In this document: positions 1 through 9,226 of the stretch, piece after piece
Position numbering within the stretch: the stretch's first letter is position 1
Layout: each line of letters opens with the position of its first letter
DNA from: Sphingobacteriales bacterium
GTDB taxonomy: Bacteria > Bacteroidota > Bacteroidia > Chitinophagales > Chitinophagaceae
Direction: 5' to 3'
Assembly: GCA_004144185.1 (NCBI GenBank)
Contig: SEFP01000001.1
Span: 1,054,001 to 1,118,000, forward strand
Length of the DNA: 64,000 nt
Made by a program: the position numbers and the translations under genes
Notes under the pieces: generated by a model
Databases searched by the model: none
Told to the model about the DNA's origin: nothing
What the model saw: the letters and a program-made list of their open reading frames with translations, nothing else

Positions 1-30
1 TAAAGTTGGCGGGTAACCCTTTCCGGAGTC

Positions 31-747
31 TTATTTCCGGATAAAGACCTTAGTGCCTACGCCTACCAGCGAGTAGAGTTCATCTACGTCTCTGTTGCGC
101 AGCGCGATGCAACCATCGGTCCAGCCGACACCCATTTCAATCATATCGTCGCCGCCGGGCCAGATGCCATGAATACCAATCGAATGACCGATGGTAGCGG
201 AAGCCGGTAACAGTCCCTGCGATTTAAGCTTTGCAAACCGGATGCGCGACGAATCGGTTGGGTAGCTCAGCAGCATAAACTTGTTGTACTGCGAGCGGGG
301 ATTCATATTCTGAATGGTAAAAGAGCCTTCGGGCGTACAGCGGTCGCCTTCCCGGCATTTATCGTCCTGCGGCCGTGGACCAAATACGGCTTTATAGTTC
401 CGGATCGCGCGCTTGTTGTAATAGACCTGCACCGAATAATCGGATTTGTCGATCAGCAGCATGACCTTATCTTTTTTCAGGGTATCGGTATTCACTTTTA
501 CGAGCTGACCCATCTTCACCGGAATCGGCATGATAATGGTCTGACGAACCCGCATAATGCCTTCATCGTACTGTACTTTGCGTACAATATTGCCTTTGCC
601 ATCGGGAAATTCTTCCAGCACTTTAAAATTCCGGAGAATCGGTTGCACCGGAGCGCTTCCGGAAGCCGTTGCAGGTTGCTGGGCACGACCCGGCAATCCA
701 CAGGCTATAATCATCAATACCAGCAGCAGGGCACGAAGCATATTCAC
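31..747 (-). CDS. L,D-transpeptidase (YkuD family), exported
   Basis: This 238-residue protein starts with a hydrophobic signal peptide ending near GRAQ and so is exported. The C-terminal third carries the YkuD catalytic signature: SIGIHGIW supplies the histidine and GWTDGCIALRN, about 20 residues later, the nucleophilic cysteine. Family members cross-link peptidoglycan stem peptides or attach proteins to them. Which of these roles applies here cannot be told. The region before the domain (about residues 30-95) has no fold I recognise. The gene follows the DUF2480 gene on the same strand, with a terminator between them, so it probably has its own promoter. The stop codon is the first complete feature of the window. 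Confidence 0.9.
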   Translation of the reverse strand: MNMLRALLLVLMIIACGLPGRAQQPATASGSAPVQPILRNFKVLEEFPDGKGNIVRKVQYDEGIMRVRQTIIMPIPVKMGQLVKVNTDTLKKDKVMLLIDKSDYSVQVYYNKRAIRNYKAVFGPRPQDDKCREGDRCTPEGSFTIQNMNPRSQYNKFMLLSYPTDSSRIRFAKLKSQGLLPASATIGHSIGIHGIWPGGDDMIEMGVGWTDGCIALRNRDVDELYSLVGVGTKVFIRK

Positions 748-763
748 AGTTTAATGACGAAAC

Positions 764-795
764 AAAAAGCCAGCGTTTCGGAGATCGCTGGCTTT
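764..795 (-). terminator. Intrinsic terminator after the DUF2480 gene
   Basis: A 10-bp perfect stem (AAAGCCAGCG with CGCTGGCTTT) around a 10-nt loop. Read on the minus strand it is followed by a run of T, as expected for the end of the DUF2480 transcript. Confidence 0.75.
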
Positions 796-833
796 GATGG
801 GCAAGCAGCCCAAAAGTAAAAATTTCCGGAACA

Positions 834-1355
834 CTAGCCGGCAGCCGGAGCCGCTTTTTTCTTGTAAAGCGGTACCGTTGAGCAGGGTTCGCCAAACATC
901 AGCGACTGTACAACCGGCTGTAGCAGATCGGTTGCAGCAATGTACGCAGCCGGTGGAATATTGACATCACCGCAGCCTTTGAGGACCAGCCGTGCGCCTT
1001 CGTACTGGGTCGGATCGATTTCCCGACGGATCGTAGCTGCAATGACGGCATCCCGTATTGCCGCTTCAACGCCAAAATGAACACCAGCGGCTACCGGATG
1101 CAACACGACAGCAACCAAAGCATAGGCCCATACCGGAACAATGGCATCGACACTGCAATACACCGCAACCTGCTTGCCTGTAAACGGTTGCAGATCGATC
1201 GTTTTGAGCGCTTCCCGGAAGTCTTTTTCTTTCAGAATGAGTCCGCGAAACAAGTGGGGCTGTAAATCAAAACCAATGATCTCGGGCTCACAGTAAGGGG
1301 CCAGATCGAGGGTTTGAATACCACTCGCAGCGACCTTGTTGACAAACATTTCCAT
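834..1355 (-). CDS. DUF2480 family protein
   Basis: This 173-residue protein matches my memory of the DUF2480 family, which is found almost only in Bacteroidota. Recognisable parts are the N-terminal VNKVAASGIQTLDL, the block GLILKEKDFREAL and the conserved VAVYCSVDAIVPVWAYAL segment with a Cys-Ser-x-Asp-Ala core. A GCGDVNIPPAAYIAAT motif near the C-terminus may be a ligand or metal site by its Cys/Asp content, but that is inference. No signal peptide is present, so it should be cytoplasmic. The function of the family is unknown to me. A -7-like element lies about 22 bases upstream of the ATG. Confidence 0.85.
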   Translation of the reverse strand: MEMFVNKVAASGIQTLDLAPYCEPEIIGFDLQPHLFRGLILKEKDFREALKTIDLQPFTGKQVAVYCSVDAIVPVWAYALVAVVLHPVAAGVHFGVEAAIRDAVIAATIRREIDPTQYEGARLVLKGCGDVNIPPAAYIAATDLLQPVVQSLMFGEPCSTVPLYKKKAAPAAG

Positions 1356-1377
1356 AGACGTATCAGACGTTGTGACA

Positions 1378-1385
1378 CAAACTTA
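1378..1385 (-). promoter_or_regulatory. Bacteroidota -7-like element (TAAGTTTG)
   Basis: Minus-strand TAAGTTTG matches the Bacteroidota -7 consensus TAnnTTTG and lies about 22 bases before the DUF2480 start codon. No clear -33 TTG is visible at the usual spacing. Confidence 0.4.
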
Positions 1386-1424
1386 CGGCTTTCCGGAGCG
1401 GTTGCTTTGATACCGGTATCAATG

Positions 1425-1462
1425 AAAACAGGGCTTCACAAGTATTTGTGAAGCCCTGTTTT
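1425..1462 (-). terminator. Strong terminator after the PpiD-like gene
   Basis: A 17-bp perfect inverted repeat (left arm AAAACAGGGCTTCACAA) with a 4-nt loop GTAT lies 31 bases past the stop of the PpiD-like gene. The arms end in A/T runs, so it could work in both directions. Confidence 0.85.
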
Positions 1463-1493
1463 CCGGAAAAGAGCTGTTGGGAAAAAACTTTCG

Positions 1494-3632
1494 TTACAGC
1501 ATCTTCGAATTGTACGTGATTTTGGCGTTGCGCATGGCAGCTTGTTGCAGTCCGCTGCCCATCGCCTGACGCAGTTGCATGGTCAGTGACATTTTTTGCT
1601 GATCCAGAACCGCTTTGTCTACTGCCGGCATTGGGTTGCTGAAGCGACGTGCCAGCGACAGGAAGAATACGCCATCATTGCCGCGGATGGCAGGTGAGGT
1701 TGCATTTTCTTTAAAGCCCGGGTAGAAGGAATAACCGATTACTTTAGGCTCGAAGCCCAGATTCGGTGCAAACGGATTGGCCATGCTAAACGAATCGGCC
1801 GTCATGACAGACTGCTTGCTGGCGGTAGCCACAGCATCGAGCGATTGCATTTTGCCATAGCGTTGCAGCAACAGATCGCCTTTTTTCTGGGCTTTCACCA
1901 AAGCTTCGATTTGCGGACGCGAACTGGCATCCAGCGTCATCAGACCCGCTTCCTTGATTCCGGAAAGTTTGGCAACGACATAGCGGCCATCAATGTTGAA
2001 CGGAGACGACACCGCACCGGTCTCGCGGTCTTCATCCCAGACCCAGTTAATCAACTCGCGGGAAGATCCCAAGCCATTGATGGAAAAATCGTTCTGACGG
2101 ATGTTTTCAGCCAGTTTGCGTTGCAGCCCTTGTTTGGTAATAGCGGCATCGAACGCTTTGCCAGTGCCATTTTGACCGGCAAATTCTACAGATTTATTGT
2201 ATGCTGCATCGTTGGTAGCTTGTCCGGGTTGCAGACTTTTCACCACGACGGCCAGTTTGGTAGCGGTTTCAAACCCTTTCTGGTCGTTGATCCGCAGGAT
2301 ATGCCAGCCAAACTGTGTTTTTACGGTTTTAAGGTCGCCGGTAGTTCCGTCGAACGCCACCTCATTAAATTCCGGAACCATCATGCCCTGAGCAAAATAG
2401 CCTAGATCACCACCTTTTTCTTTGTTGCTCGCATCATCAGAATACTGACGGGCCAGGGTATCGAACGAAGCGCCCCCACGGATTGCTGCTACCAGGCTGT
2501 CGGCCAGTTTATGTGCAGCACTGTCGTCGCGGGTTTGATTGGCGGCCAGCAGGATGTGTTGTGCTTTTACACTGTCCGGCATCTGCTTTTTGTCGAGAAT
2601 CCGGACCATTTGGTAGGCACCACTCTCATAATACGGTCCCACCACGGTACCGACCGGCTTGTCGAGAATTGAATCGGCGCCCGGTGCGTTCATCATTTTT
2701 TTGGTGATGTAGCGGCTGCTGTAAGGCACTTCAGAGTTGCGGTTCACAAACGATTCGGCATCGGACGTGCTTGCAAATTCACCGGTCAGGTTGCGAAGCG
2801 CACCCAGTGACTTCAGCGTATCGTCTCCGGACGGCAGCACATCGAACGTTACATATTCAATGCTGCGTACGGGCTGATCAATCGTGTATTGTTCTTTATG
2901 GGCGTTCAGATACGCTTTCAGATCGGCATCGGTCACTTTTACTTCTGCATCCGGAATCATGACGAACGGCAGTTTTACAAACCGGACCGAGGCCATTTGC
3001 GAGCCTTCTTCCATGGCTTTTTTAGCCAGTACGCCAGGAGTGTACACGCCGTTCATAAGCAGAGCGTTGTATTTCTGAAGGCGGCGGCTGCGACCCACAA
3101 ACCGCTGGGTAGCGGCCCATTCTTCCTGCAACCGCTGACGCTGATTGCCATCCTGGATTTGCGGTACCTGCTGTTCGAAAGCGGCAATCATCTGTGGATT
3201 GAACTGTCCGCTTTGCTGGTCGGCGAAATACGGAAACTGTTGTACCATCGGATCGGGGGTGCTGCCGTGAGTCAGATCTTTCAGTTCTGCATCGGTAACC
3301 AGAATCCCTAACCGGTCCATATCCGCTGCAACCAGCTTCTCGTACACCATTTCATCCAGCACCTGCTGCTTGATCTGGGCACGGGTGGCGTCATCCATAG
3401 GCTTGCCTTTGCTAAACAACGGCACCAACAGCTCATAGTCGGCCATTCGCTGCTGGTAGTCCTTGGCATCAATCTTGTTGCCATTTACTTTGGCTACGGA
3501 CGTGTCTTTGCCGAAGAGGGATTGTAGCGGACCGTTGGATGCATCCATCAGTATAAATCCGACGAGCGACACCCCGATCAGGCCTCCTACAATCTTCGCG
3601 TATTTGGTACGCAGGTTCTGTATTACCGACAT
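1494..3632 (-). CDS. PpiD/SurA-type peptidylprolyl isomerase, membrane-anchored chaperone
   Basis: The 712-residue product begins MSVIQNLRTKYAK and has one transmembrane anchor at about residues 15-32 (KIVGGLIGVSLVGFILMDA), then a SurA_N-like helical domain (VAKVNGNKIDAKDYQQRM). A parvulin-type rotamase domain follows in the middle (VKAQHILLA ... GGDLGYFAQGMMVPEFNEVAF ... TQFGWHILRI), then a C-terminal chaperone-like region. This is the PpiD architecture: an inner-membrane protein facing the periplasm that assists folding of exported proteins. A longer reading frame begins 24 codons upstream, but the extension is not family-like and would push the anchor inward, so the ATG at 3632 was chosen. 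The gene is transcribed away from the origin candidate. Confidence 0.9.
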   Translation of the reverse strand: MSVIQNLRTKYAKIVGGLIGVSLVGFILMDASNGPLQSLFGKDTSVAKVNGNKIDAKDYQQRMADYELLVPLFSKGKPMDDATRAQIKQQVLDEMVYEKLVAADMDRLGILVTDAELKDLTHGSTPDPMVQQFPYFADQQSGQFNPQMIAAFEQQVPQIQDGNQRQRLQEEWAATQRFVGRSRRLQKYNALLMNGVYTPGVLAKKAMEEGSQMASVRFVKLPFVMIPDAEVKVTDADLKAYLNAHKEQYTIDQPVRSIEYVTFDVLPSGDDTLKSLGALRNLTGEFASTSDAESFVNRNSEVPYSSRYITKKMMNAPGADSILDKPVGTVVGPYYESGAYQMVRILDKKQMPDSVKAQHILLAANQTRDDSAAHKLADSLVAAIRGGASFDTLARQYSDDASNKEKGGDLGYFAQGMMVPEFNEVAFDGTTGDLKTVKTQFGWHILRINDQKGFETATKLAVVVKSLQPGQATNDAAYNKSVEFAGQNGTGKAFDAAITKQGLQRKLAENIRQNDFSINGLGSSRELINWVWDEDRETGAVSSPFNIDGRYVVAKLSGIKEAGLMTLDASSRPQIEALVKAQKKGDLLLQRYGKMQSLDAVATASKQSVMTADSFSMANPFAPNLGFEPKVIGYSFYPGFKENATSPAIRGNDGVFFLSLARRFSNPMPAVDKAVLDQQKMSLTMQLRQAMGSGLQQAAMRNAKITYNSKML

Positions 3633-4160
3633 AAATAGAGTTCTTCTAAAAGATAATAAGTATAGAAAGTGTGCAAAAATAGGCGTATGCACCTGTTTTT
3701 TCATTCTTTCTTTCTCCTTTTCCCATTATTTCCGTGCGGAGGTTACAAAGTCGTTTGCGGACTTCCAAATTTCTCAATGTTCCACGGTCTTTTTCTTTAT
3801 CCACACCCCTGTGTGGATAACTCCCCTTTTGATGTGGATAGCGTGTGGATAACATTCGCTTAACCTGTGGATAACGTTGAGGAAATCTTGTTTTCAACAA
3901 TTGGGTGGATTTTATTCACACCGTTATCCACATCCAGATTCCTTGAAAACCCTTCGATCCTGTTTTTAAAAAGTTATCCACATTGGACTGTGGATATCCT
4001 TATCTGGCGCGGGTTTATTGTGTGGATAACTGCATCTTTGAGTACTTATCTGACGGTTGGAAGGGTTCTTTCCGGAGTGGTCCGGCAGAGTTATCCACAA
4101 ATCCACAGTCTTAATAAGTACTAATTCTTTTTTTGAAAAAAAATTTCTACTATTATTACT
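3633..4160. other. Candidate chromosomal replication origin (oriC)
   Basis: This gene-free gap of 528 bases holds eight exact DnaA boxes (TTATCCACA or complement) at 3797-3805(+), 3812-3820(-), 3844-3852(-), 3866-3874(-), 3924-3932(+), 3974-3982(+), 4021-4029(-) and 4091-4099(+). One-mismatch copies lie at 3833-3841, 3912-3920 and 3989-3997. Chance expectation for an exact 9-mer on both strands in 300 bp is far below one. A 52-bp stretch at 4109-4160 is only about 16% G+C by my hand count and could be the unwinding element. Genes diverge from the gap, and mnmG (gidA), a frequent oriC neighbour, lies 3 kb away. dnaA is not in the window. The first 150 bases (3633-3780) hold only the start region of the ppiD-like gene. 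Confidence 0.88.
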
Positions 4161-4161
4161 A
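4109..4161. other. AT-rich putative DNA unwinding element with DnaA-trio-like run
   Basis: Directly after the last exact DnaA box, this stretch is almost pure A/T. It ends in CTACTATTATTACTA (4147-4161), whose complement reads as five consecutive 3'-GAT/AAT-5' triplets, the pattern described as the DnaA-trio in bacterial origins. The order differs from Bacillus, where boxes, trio and unwinding element follow one another; here the AT-rich part precedes the trio run. The trio call is therefore tentative, the unwinding-element call somewhat better. Confidence 0.45.
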
Positions 4162-5174
4162 TGCAGACCGATTTTGAAAAAGCGCTGACGCAGGTTGGAA
4201 AAAAAGGATTTCTGGATTTGGACGTTCCCGCCGGGCTGGATCTGGTTGCGGAGATTGCCCGGCTGAAGCAGGAGAAAAATATTGTGTTGCTGGCGCACTA
4301 CTACCAGGAATCCGAGATTCAGGAAATTGCGGATTACATTGGCGATTCATTGGGGCTGGCCCAGGCTGCGGCCAAGACCGATGCGGACATGATTTTATTT
4401 GCCGGAGTTCATTTTATGGCAGAGACCGCCAAAATCCTGAATCCAACCAAAAAAGTGTTGCTTCCGGATCTGAATGCCGGATGTTCCTTATCTGATTCCT
4501 GTCCGCCACCAATTTTTAAGACCTTCCGCGAAGCGCATCCAGACCATCTGGTGATTTCCTACATCAACTGTTCAGCGGGCATCAAGGCGCTCAGCGATAT
4601 TATCTGTACCTCGTCCAATGCTCAGCTGATTGTTGACAGTCTTCCGAAAGATCAGAAAATCATTTTTGCGCCCGATAAAAACCTGGGTGCATTTATCAGC
4701 AAGCAAACCGGTCGTGAAATGCTGCTGTGGAATGGGGCCTGTTTCGTTCATGAAATCTTCAGCCGGCAGCGTATTGCTCAACTGAAAATCCGGCACCCGA
4801 ATGCGCCGGTCATTGCCCATCCGGAATGTGAAGAAGGTGTGCTGCAACAAGCTGATTTTATCGGTTCGACCACGCAGATGATTAAGTATACAATGGATAC
4901 TCCCGCACAGGAATTTATCGTTGTTACCGAGCCTGGGATTCTGTATTCCATGCAAAAGGAAAGCCCGCACAAAATGTTTATTTCTGCGCCACCGGATAAC
5001 ACCTGTGCCTGCAACAACTGTCCGCATATGAAGCTGAATACACTGGAAAAAGTGTATCTGGCCATGCAATATGAACTTCCGGAAGTCACGATTCCGCAAG
5101 AATTGATGACGTCTGCCCTGCAACCGTTACAGCGAATGCTGGACCTCAGCAAACAGTTTGGTTTAGGCGGCTGA
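4161..5174 (+). CDS. nadA: Quinolinate synthase NadA
   Basis: NadA condenses iminoaspartate with dihydroxyacetone phosphate to quinolinate, the precursor of NAD. The 337 residues match the family length. The three Fe-S cysteine regions are visible: [10 protein letters not shown] (about residue 108), WNGACFVHE (about 194) and the C-terminal [20 protein letters not shown]. The AHYYQ motif near residue 45 and [10 protein letters not shown] are also typical. nadB and nadC are not next to it, so the de novo NAD genes are scattered in this genome. The ATG sits at the edge of the origin candidate, so nadA transcription starts within or beside oriC. Confidence 0.96.
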   Translation: MQTDFEKALTQVGKKGFLDLDVPAGLDLVAEIARLKQEKNIVLLAHYYQESEIQEIADYIGDSLGLAQAAAKTDADMILFAGVHFMAETAKILNPTKKVLLPDLNAGCSLSDSCPPPIFKTFREAHPDHLVISYINCSAGIKALSDIICTSSNAQLIVDSLPKDQKIIFAPDKNLGAFISKQTGREMLLWNGACFVHEIFSRQRIAQLKIRHPNAPVIAHPECEEGVLQQADFIGSTTQMIKYTMDTPAQEFIVVTEPGILYSMQKESPHKMFISAPPDNTCACNNCPHMKLNTLEKVYLAMQYELPEVTIPQELMTSALQPLQRMLDLSKQFGLGG

Positions 5175-5265
5175 TCCGGGCAGGGTGATGCGCGATGGAA
5201 TTCCTGAGGGTTACTTTTTCGCAAGTTTTCATTAACTTAGTCTTTCCTTTTAAATTTTTTTTCTA

Positions 5266-7197
5266 ATGAACAAACAATTACGTCAATTTGGTTTGGCTGT
5301 TGTTGCTGTAGTTTGTGCCAGTTCGGCCCAGGCACAGAATGACGGGGTGATTGGAATGCTGGGTGGTGCCCGCGTACTCGTAAATGCACCTACTTCGGTT
5401 CCGTCTCCAAGTTCGGTTACCTTTCCCGGTATCGGAACCGCTCCCTGGGGTGGCAATCTGTCCACACCTATCACCAACGTTCAGGTAATTCGCGCAATCG
5501 GAAACGGCAGCAGCAACACCGATTCTTTGTATTGTACGCCTTCTGCCAACGGTACCGGTAGCATTCCGTCGCTTACCGGCAAAATTGCCATTCTGTATCG
5601 CGGCATCTGCAACTTTAGCGAAAAAGCCTATCAGGCTCAGCAGGCTGGTGCCATTGCCTGTATTATCGTCAACAATATCCCTGGTCCACCAGTAGGTATG
5701 GCTGCCGGAACCAGCGGACCCAATGTTACCATTCCGGTATTCATGGTTTCGGACGTTGATGGCGCCAGCATCATGAATGCGTTGCGCAATGGTACGACCG
5801 TCAATATGTCGATGAGCCGTTGGAGCTTTGGTAGTGCCAATGATATTGGTATCATGCCGAAGTCGTCTGCTTCATTCCACGCCGGTGCTATTCCGGCTTC
5901 CCAACTGGCAGCCAACAACACCGATCCGATTGCGTACCGGATGTACAATGGTTCTATGGCGGTAAATTTTGGTACGACGACTCAAACCAATATTAAAAAC
6001 GCCACCACGGTTCAGTGGACACCAGCGGGCAGCTCAACAGCCACTCAGGTGTATACCGATACAGCGACGTTCGCTTCTTCTCTGGCACCCTCTGATTCAC
6101 TGGAACTTGTTTACAATCAGAACTTTTACAACCCGCATGCGATTTCAAAAGGCATGTATACAGTTACATCCCGGATTATTCCTTCCGGAGCAGACGCTAT
6201 CCCGTCTGACAATAGCCAGACGCGTACCGTGTATGTAACAGATTCGATCTATTGTAAAGGCACGTGGAACAACACTACCATGCGTCCTGCAGTAAGCTTG
6301 TCACGTCCTGCAACGACTGCCAGTGTTTGGTCATGGGGACCCCTCTTGTACACGGCCGTTGGTGGTGCAGTTCCTAAAAAACTGCAATTCACGCTGAGTA
6401 CCAGTGCGGGTGGTCCGCCAACCCTTGATCAGGAAGGCGCTACTATCTGTGCCTTCAAATGGGTTGATGGTTCTGGTGTTGGTACAGCTGATGGAATCAT
6501 GGAAGCGGGCGAGTTGACATTGGTTGCGCAAGGCTACAAAGGCTTTACAACTGCCGATTCTAGCTTCAGCGATATCATTGTTCCGTTTGATCCGACTCTG
6601 AACGGCGTGAACGTAGTTCCATTGACCAGCAAATCCTGGTATTACTACACTGTAACACCTACAAGCTCTTCTGTTTTCATTGGTGTGGATGATGCTTCGA
6701 ATGATTACATGCGGATGTTTATTTCCAATAAAATTTCGCCTGCCAGTCGTGAATACACGTCTCCACAGTATTTGGCAGAAGCCATTTCGATTCCGAATGG
6801 CGGAAGCGGCGAATTCCGTATGATTCCGTTCTTCACACCAGTTAACGTTTCGATTGATTCCGTTTCGATCGATCTGCGGTACACCGTGAATGCAGCTGTG
6901 CACACTTCCAATGGTCCACAGGCTGTAAGCACTCCTGCCAGCTATGTAGACCAGTTTATGGTGTCTCCAAACCCATCTACCGGTACCGTTAGTCTGAACT
7001 ATGCATTCCGGAAAGATCCCGGCACTGCTATGGTTACAGTTATGAACGGTCTGGGTCAGGCAGTTGCGATCAAAAAAGTAAGCGGTGCAACGGGTACCGT
7101 AAATTTTGATCTCAGCAATATGGCTGCTGGTAACTATTGGATGGTTTTTGGTAGCGCTATCGGTACCGAGTCCCGTCAGTTTCAGATTGTCAAGTAA
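5266..7197 (+). CDS. T9SS-secreted protein with protease-associated (PA) domain
   Basis: This 643-residue protein has a signal peptide (MNKQLRQFGLAVVAVVCASSAQAQ). A PA domain follows at roughly residues 60-185 (GKIAILYRGICNFSEKAYQAQ, GAIACIIVNN, IPVFMVSDVDGASI). The middle is low in recognisable motifs and may form Ig-like sheets. The C-terminus is a type A T9SS sorting domain (VSPNPSTGTVSLNY ... MAAGNYWMVF ... FQIVK). It should be exported, cross the outer membrane by the type IX system and be attached or released. PA domains often accompany peptidases, but no catalytic domain is visible, so the substrate is unknown. It stands alone between nadA and mnmG with its own terminator. Confidence 0.85.
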   Translation: MNKQLRQFGLAVVAVVCASSAQAQNDGVIGMLGGARVLVNAPTSVPSPSSVTFPGIGTAPWGGNLSTPITNVQVIRAIGNGSSNTDSLYCTPSANGTGSIPSLTGKIAILYRGICNFSEKAYQAQQAGAIACIIVNNIPGPPVGMAAGTSGPNVTIPVFMVSDVDGASIMNALRNGTTVNMSMSRWSFGSANDIGIMPKSSASFHAGAIPASQLAANNTDPIAYRMYNGSMAVNFGTTTQTNIKNATTVQWTPAGSSTATQVYTDTATFASSLAPSDSLELVYNQNFYNPHAISKGMYTVTSRIIPSGADAIPSDNSQTRTVYVTDSIYCKGTWNNTTMRPAVSLSRPATTASVWSWGPLLYTAVGGAVPKKLQFTLSTSAGGPPTLDQEGATICAFKWVDGSGVGTADGIMEAGELTLVAQGYKGFTTADSSFSDIIVPFDPTLNGVNVVPLTSKSWYYYTVTPTSSSVFIGVDDASNDYMRMFISNKISPASREYTSPQYLAEAISIPNGGSGEFRMIPFFTPVNVSIDSVSIDLRYTVNAAVHTSNGPQAVSTPASYVDQFMVSPNPSTGTVSLNYAFRKDPGTAMVTVMNGLGQAVAIKKVSGATGTVNFDLSNMAAGNYWMVFGSAIGTESRQFQIVK

Positions 7198-7216
7198 ATA
7201 GTTTACTTCTTCGGTT

Positions 7217-7248
7217 AAAAGCCAGCTCAACTGTGAGCTGGCTTTTTT
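7217..7248 (+). terminator. Intrinsic terminator after the PA-domain gene
   Basis: GCCAGCTCA and TGAGCTGGC form a 9-bp perfect stem around ACTG, extended by A/T pairs and followed by TTTTTT, 20 bases after the stop codon. Confidence 0.85.
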
Positions 7249-7333
7249 CGTTTTAGATTGTTCCGACTACCTATTGCACCTCTCAGTATATATGCAATTT
7301 TTAGTTTATAAAATAACTTTTTTTAGATTCCAG

Positions 7334-7341
7334 TAATTTTG
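7334..7341 (+). promoter_or_regulatory. -7-like element TAATTTTG very close to mnmG start
   Basis: TAATTTTG fits TAnnTTTG and ends only 4 bases before the mnmG ATG. If it is the real -7 element the transcript would have almost no leader. The region upstream is strongly A/T-rich; a -33 TTG is not obvious. Confidence 0.4.
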
Positions 7342-7345
7342 TCTC

Positions 7346-9214
7346 ATGAATAGCTCTTTTGACGTGATTGTGATTGGCGGTGGTCATGCCGGCTGTGAAG
7401 CCAGCATGGCAGCAGCTCAATTAGGATGTAAGACTCTATTAATATCACAAAATTTATATACAATAGGTCAAATGTCATGTAACCCAGCCGTGGGGGGCAT
7501 TGCAAAAGGTCAAATTGTACGAGAAATCGATGCTTTAGGTGGATTTTCCGGCATTGTAACGGATACAGCGTCTATTCAGTTCCGAATGCTCAACCGTAGT
7601 AAAGGACCGGCCATGTGGAGCCCCAGAGCACAGTGTGATAAAGCACTTTTTGCCAGTACCTGGCGCCAAACGTTGGAACAACAACCTAATCTTTTTCTCT
7701 GGCAGGATACGGTGACCGAAATACTTGTTTCACGTGGAACAGTGGTTGGAGTGGTTACAGAACTGGGGGAGGAACTAAAATCGGAAAAAGTTATTGTTAC
7801 TTCCGGAACATTTCTAAATGGCACGATTCACATCGGTTTGAAAAATTTTGGTGGTGGTCGTATCGGAGAATGTAAGGCAGTTGGTGTAACTGAAAGCTTG
7901 CAAAAATTCGGATTGAAATCGGACCGGCTTAAAACCGGTACACCACCCAGAATAGAAGGACGAAGTTTGGACTATAGTAAAATGGAGATTCAGCATGGAG
8001 ATGACGTTCCTGCTCAATTTTCTTATATAGAAAAATCATTGTTAAATGCAGAATTTCAATTGCCTTGCTGGATTACCTATACCTCTCCAATAGTACATGA
8101 GATCTTGCAGGAAGGTTTCGATCAATCGCCGATGTATACCGGTATGATTGAAGGGTCCGGACCCCGATATTGTCCCAGTATAGAGGATAAAATTGGTCGT
8201 TTTGCAGATAAAAGCCGTCATCAGCTGTTTGTAGAACCTGAAGGGCGAAATACGACTGAAACGTACATTAATGGCTTCAGTACTTCGCTTCCGCTCCATA
8301 TCCAGCAAAAAGCACTCAAAGAAGTGCCCGGATTCGAAAATTGTCATTTTCTGAAGCCTGGTTATGCCATTGAGTACGATTACTTTTTTCCAACCCAGCT
8401 CCAGCATACTTTGGAAGCAAAAGTAGTTTCCGGCCTTTACCTGGCGGGTCAGATCAATGGGACGACCGGATATGAAGAAGCCGCTTGTCAGGGGTTGATG
8501 GCCGGTATCAATGCAGCACTATCCTTAAAAGAAGCAGAACCACTCATTTTAGGTCGCGACGAAGCCTATATAGGGGTACTGATTGATGACTTGGTCAGTA
8601 AAGGGACGGAGGAGCCATACCGGATGTTTACCAGCCGGGCAGAGTTTCGGACACTCCTCAGGCAGGATAATGCGGATCTTAGACTGACTCCCAGAAGCCA
8701 TCAGATTGGACTGGCAACTGAAGAGCGGTCTCAGCGTCTTGAAGTCAAAAAGCATCACATGGACGTAATCAGAGCTCACTGGAAAGCCACTGGTGTTCTA
8801 CCAGAGGTATACAACTTGGTTGCAGCAGAATCTGGTGCATTGCCGATTACTGAAAAAACACGTCTGGAAAAAGTCTTGGCACGTCCGGGAATGACAGCCC
8901 TTAAACTTACCCGGATGCTGGGGGGCGATGTAGCGCTTCCTGAACATGCGGATCCGGAAAGTATAGAAGCCGCTGAGATCGAACTGAAGTACGAAAGCTA
9001 TATTACCAAAGAGCGGGAAATGGCCTCCCGGATCCGGGAGCTGGAAAATCTGAAAATGCCAGCCAGTATCAACTATATGGAGATCGGGGCGTTATCAATG
9101 GAAGCACGAATTAAGCTCAGCGAGATTATGCCCGCTACATTAGGGCAGGCAGGTCGGATCTCAGGGGTCAATCCTAGCGATATTCAGGTGTTGTTAGTCA
9201 AGTTTGGACGTTAA
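7346..9214 (+). CDS. mnmG: tRNA uridine-5-carboxymethylaminomethyl(34) synthesis enzyme MnmG (GidA)
   Basis: MnmG is the FAD-dependent partner of MnmE that modifies the wobble uridine of certain tRNAs. The 622 residues fit the family. The N-terminal FAD fold [14 protein letters not shown], the signature [18 protein letters not shown], the [11 protein letters not shown] block and the C-terminal helical domain ([30 protein letters not shown]-type ending) are all present. In many bacteria gidA flanks oriC, which supports the origin call at 3.8-4.16 kb. The first third of the gene uses more TTA, ATA and TAT codons than its neighbours. It is followed after 12 bases by recX and may be co-transcribed with recX and apaG. 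Confidence 0.97.
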   Translation: MNSSFDVIVIGGGHAGCEASMAAAQLGCKTLLISQNLYTIGQMSCNPAVGGIAKGQIVREIDALGGFSGIVTDTASIQFRMLNRSKGPAMWSPRAQCDKALFASTWRQTLEQQPNLFLWQDTVTEILVSRGTVVGVVTELGEELKSEKVIVTSGTFLNGTIHIGLKNFGGGRIGECKAVGVTESLQKFGLKSDRLKTGTPPRIEGRSLDYSKMEIQHGDDVPAQFSYIEKSLLNAEFQLPCWITYTSPIVHEILQEGFDQSPMYTGMIEGSGPRYCPSIEDKIGRFADKSRHQLFVEPEGRNTTETYINGFSTSLPLHIQQKALKEVPGFENCHFLKPGYAIEYDYFFPTQLQHTLEAKVVSGLYLAGQINGTTGYEEAACQGLMAGINAALSLKEAEPLILGRDEAYIGVLIDDLVSKGTEEPYRMFTSRAEFRTLLRQDNADLRLTPRSHQIGLATEERSQRLEVKKHHMDVIRAHWKATGVLPEVYNLVAAESGALPITEKTRLEKVLARPGMTALKLTRMLGGDVALPEHADPESIEAAEIELKYESYITKEREMASRIRELENLKMPASINYMEIGALSMEARIKLSEIMPATLGQAGRISGVNPSDIQVLLVKFGR

Positions 9215-9226
9215 GATTTAGAGCGC

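Noticed and set aside
3646-4124. Open frames of 84, 64, 85 and 110 codons in the origin region
   Set aside because: They overlap one another on both strands, cross the DnaA boxes and have no protein-like composition.
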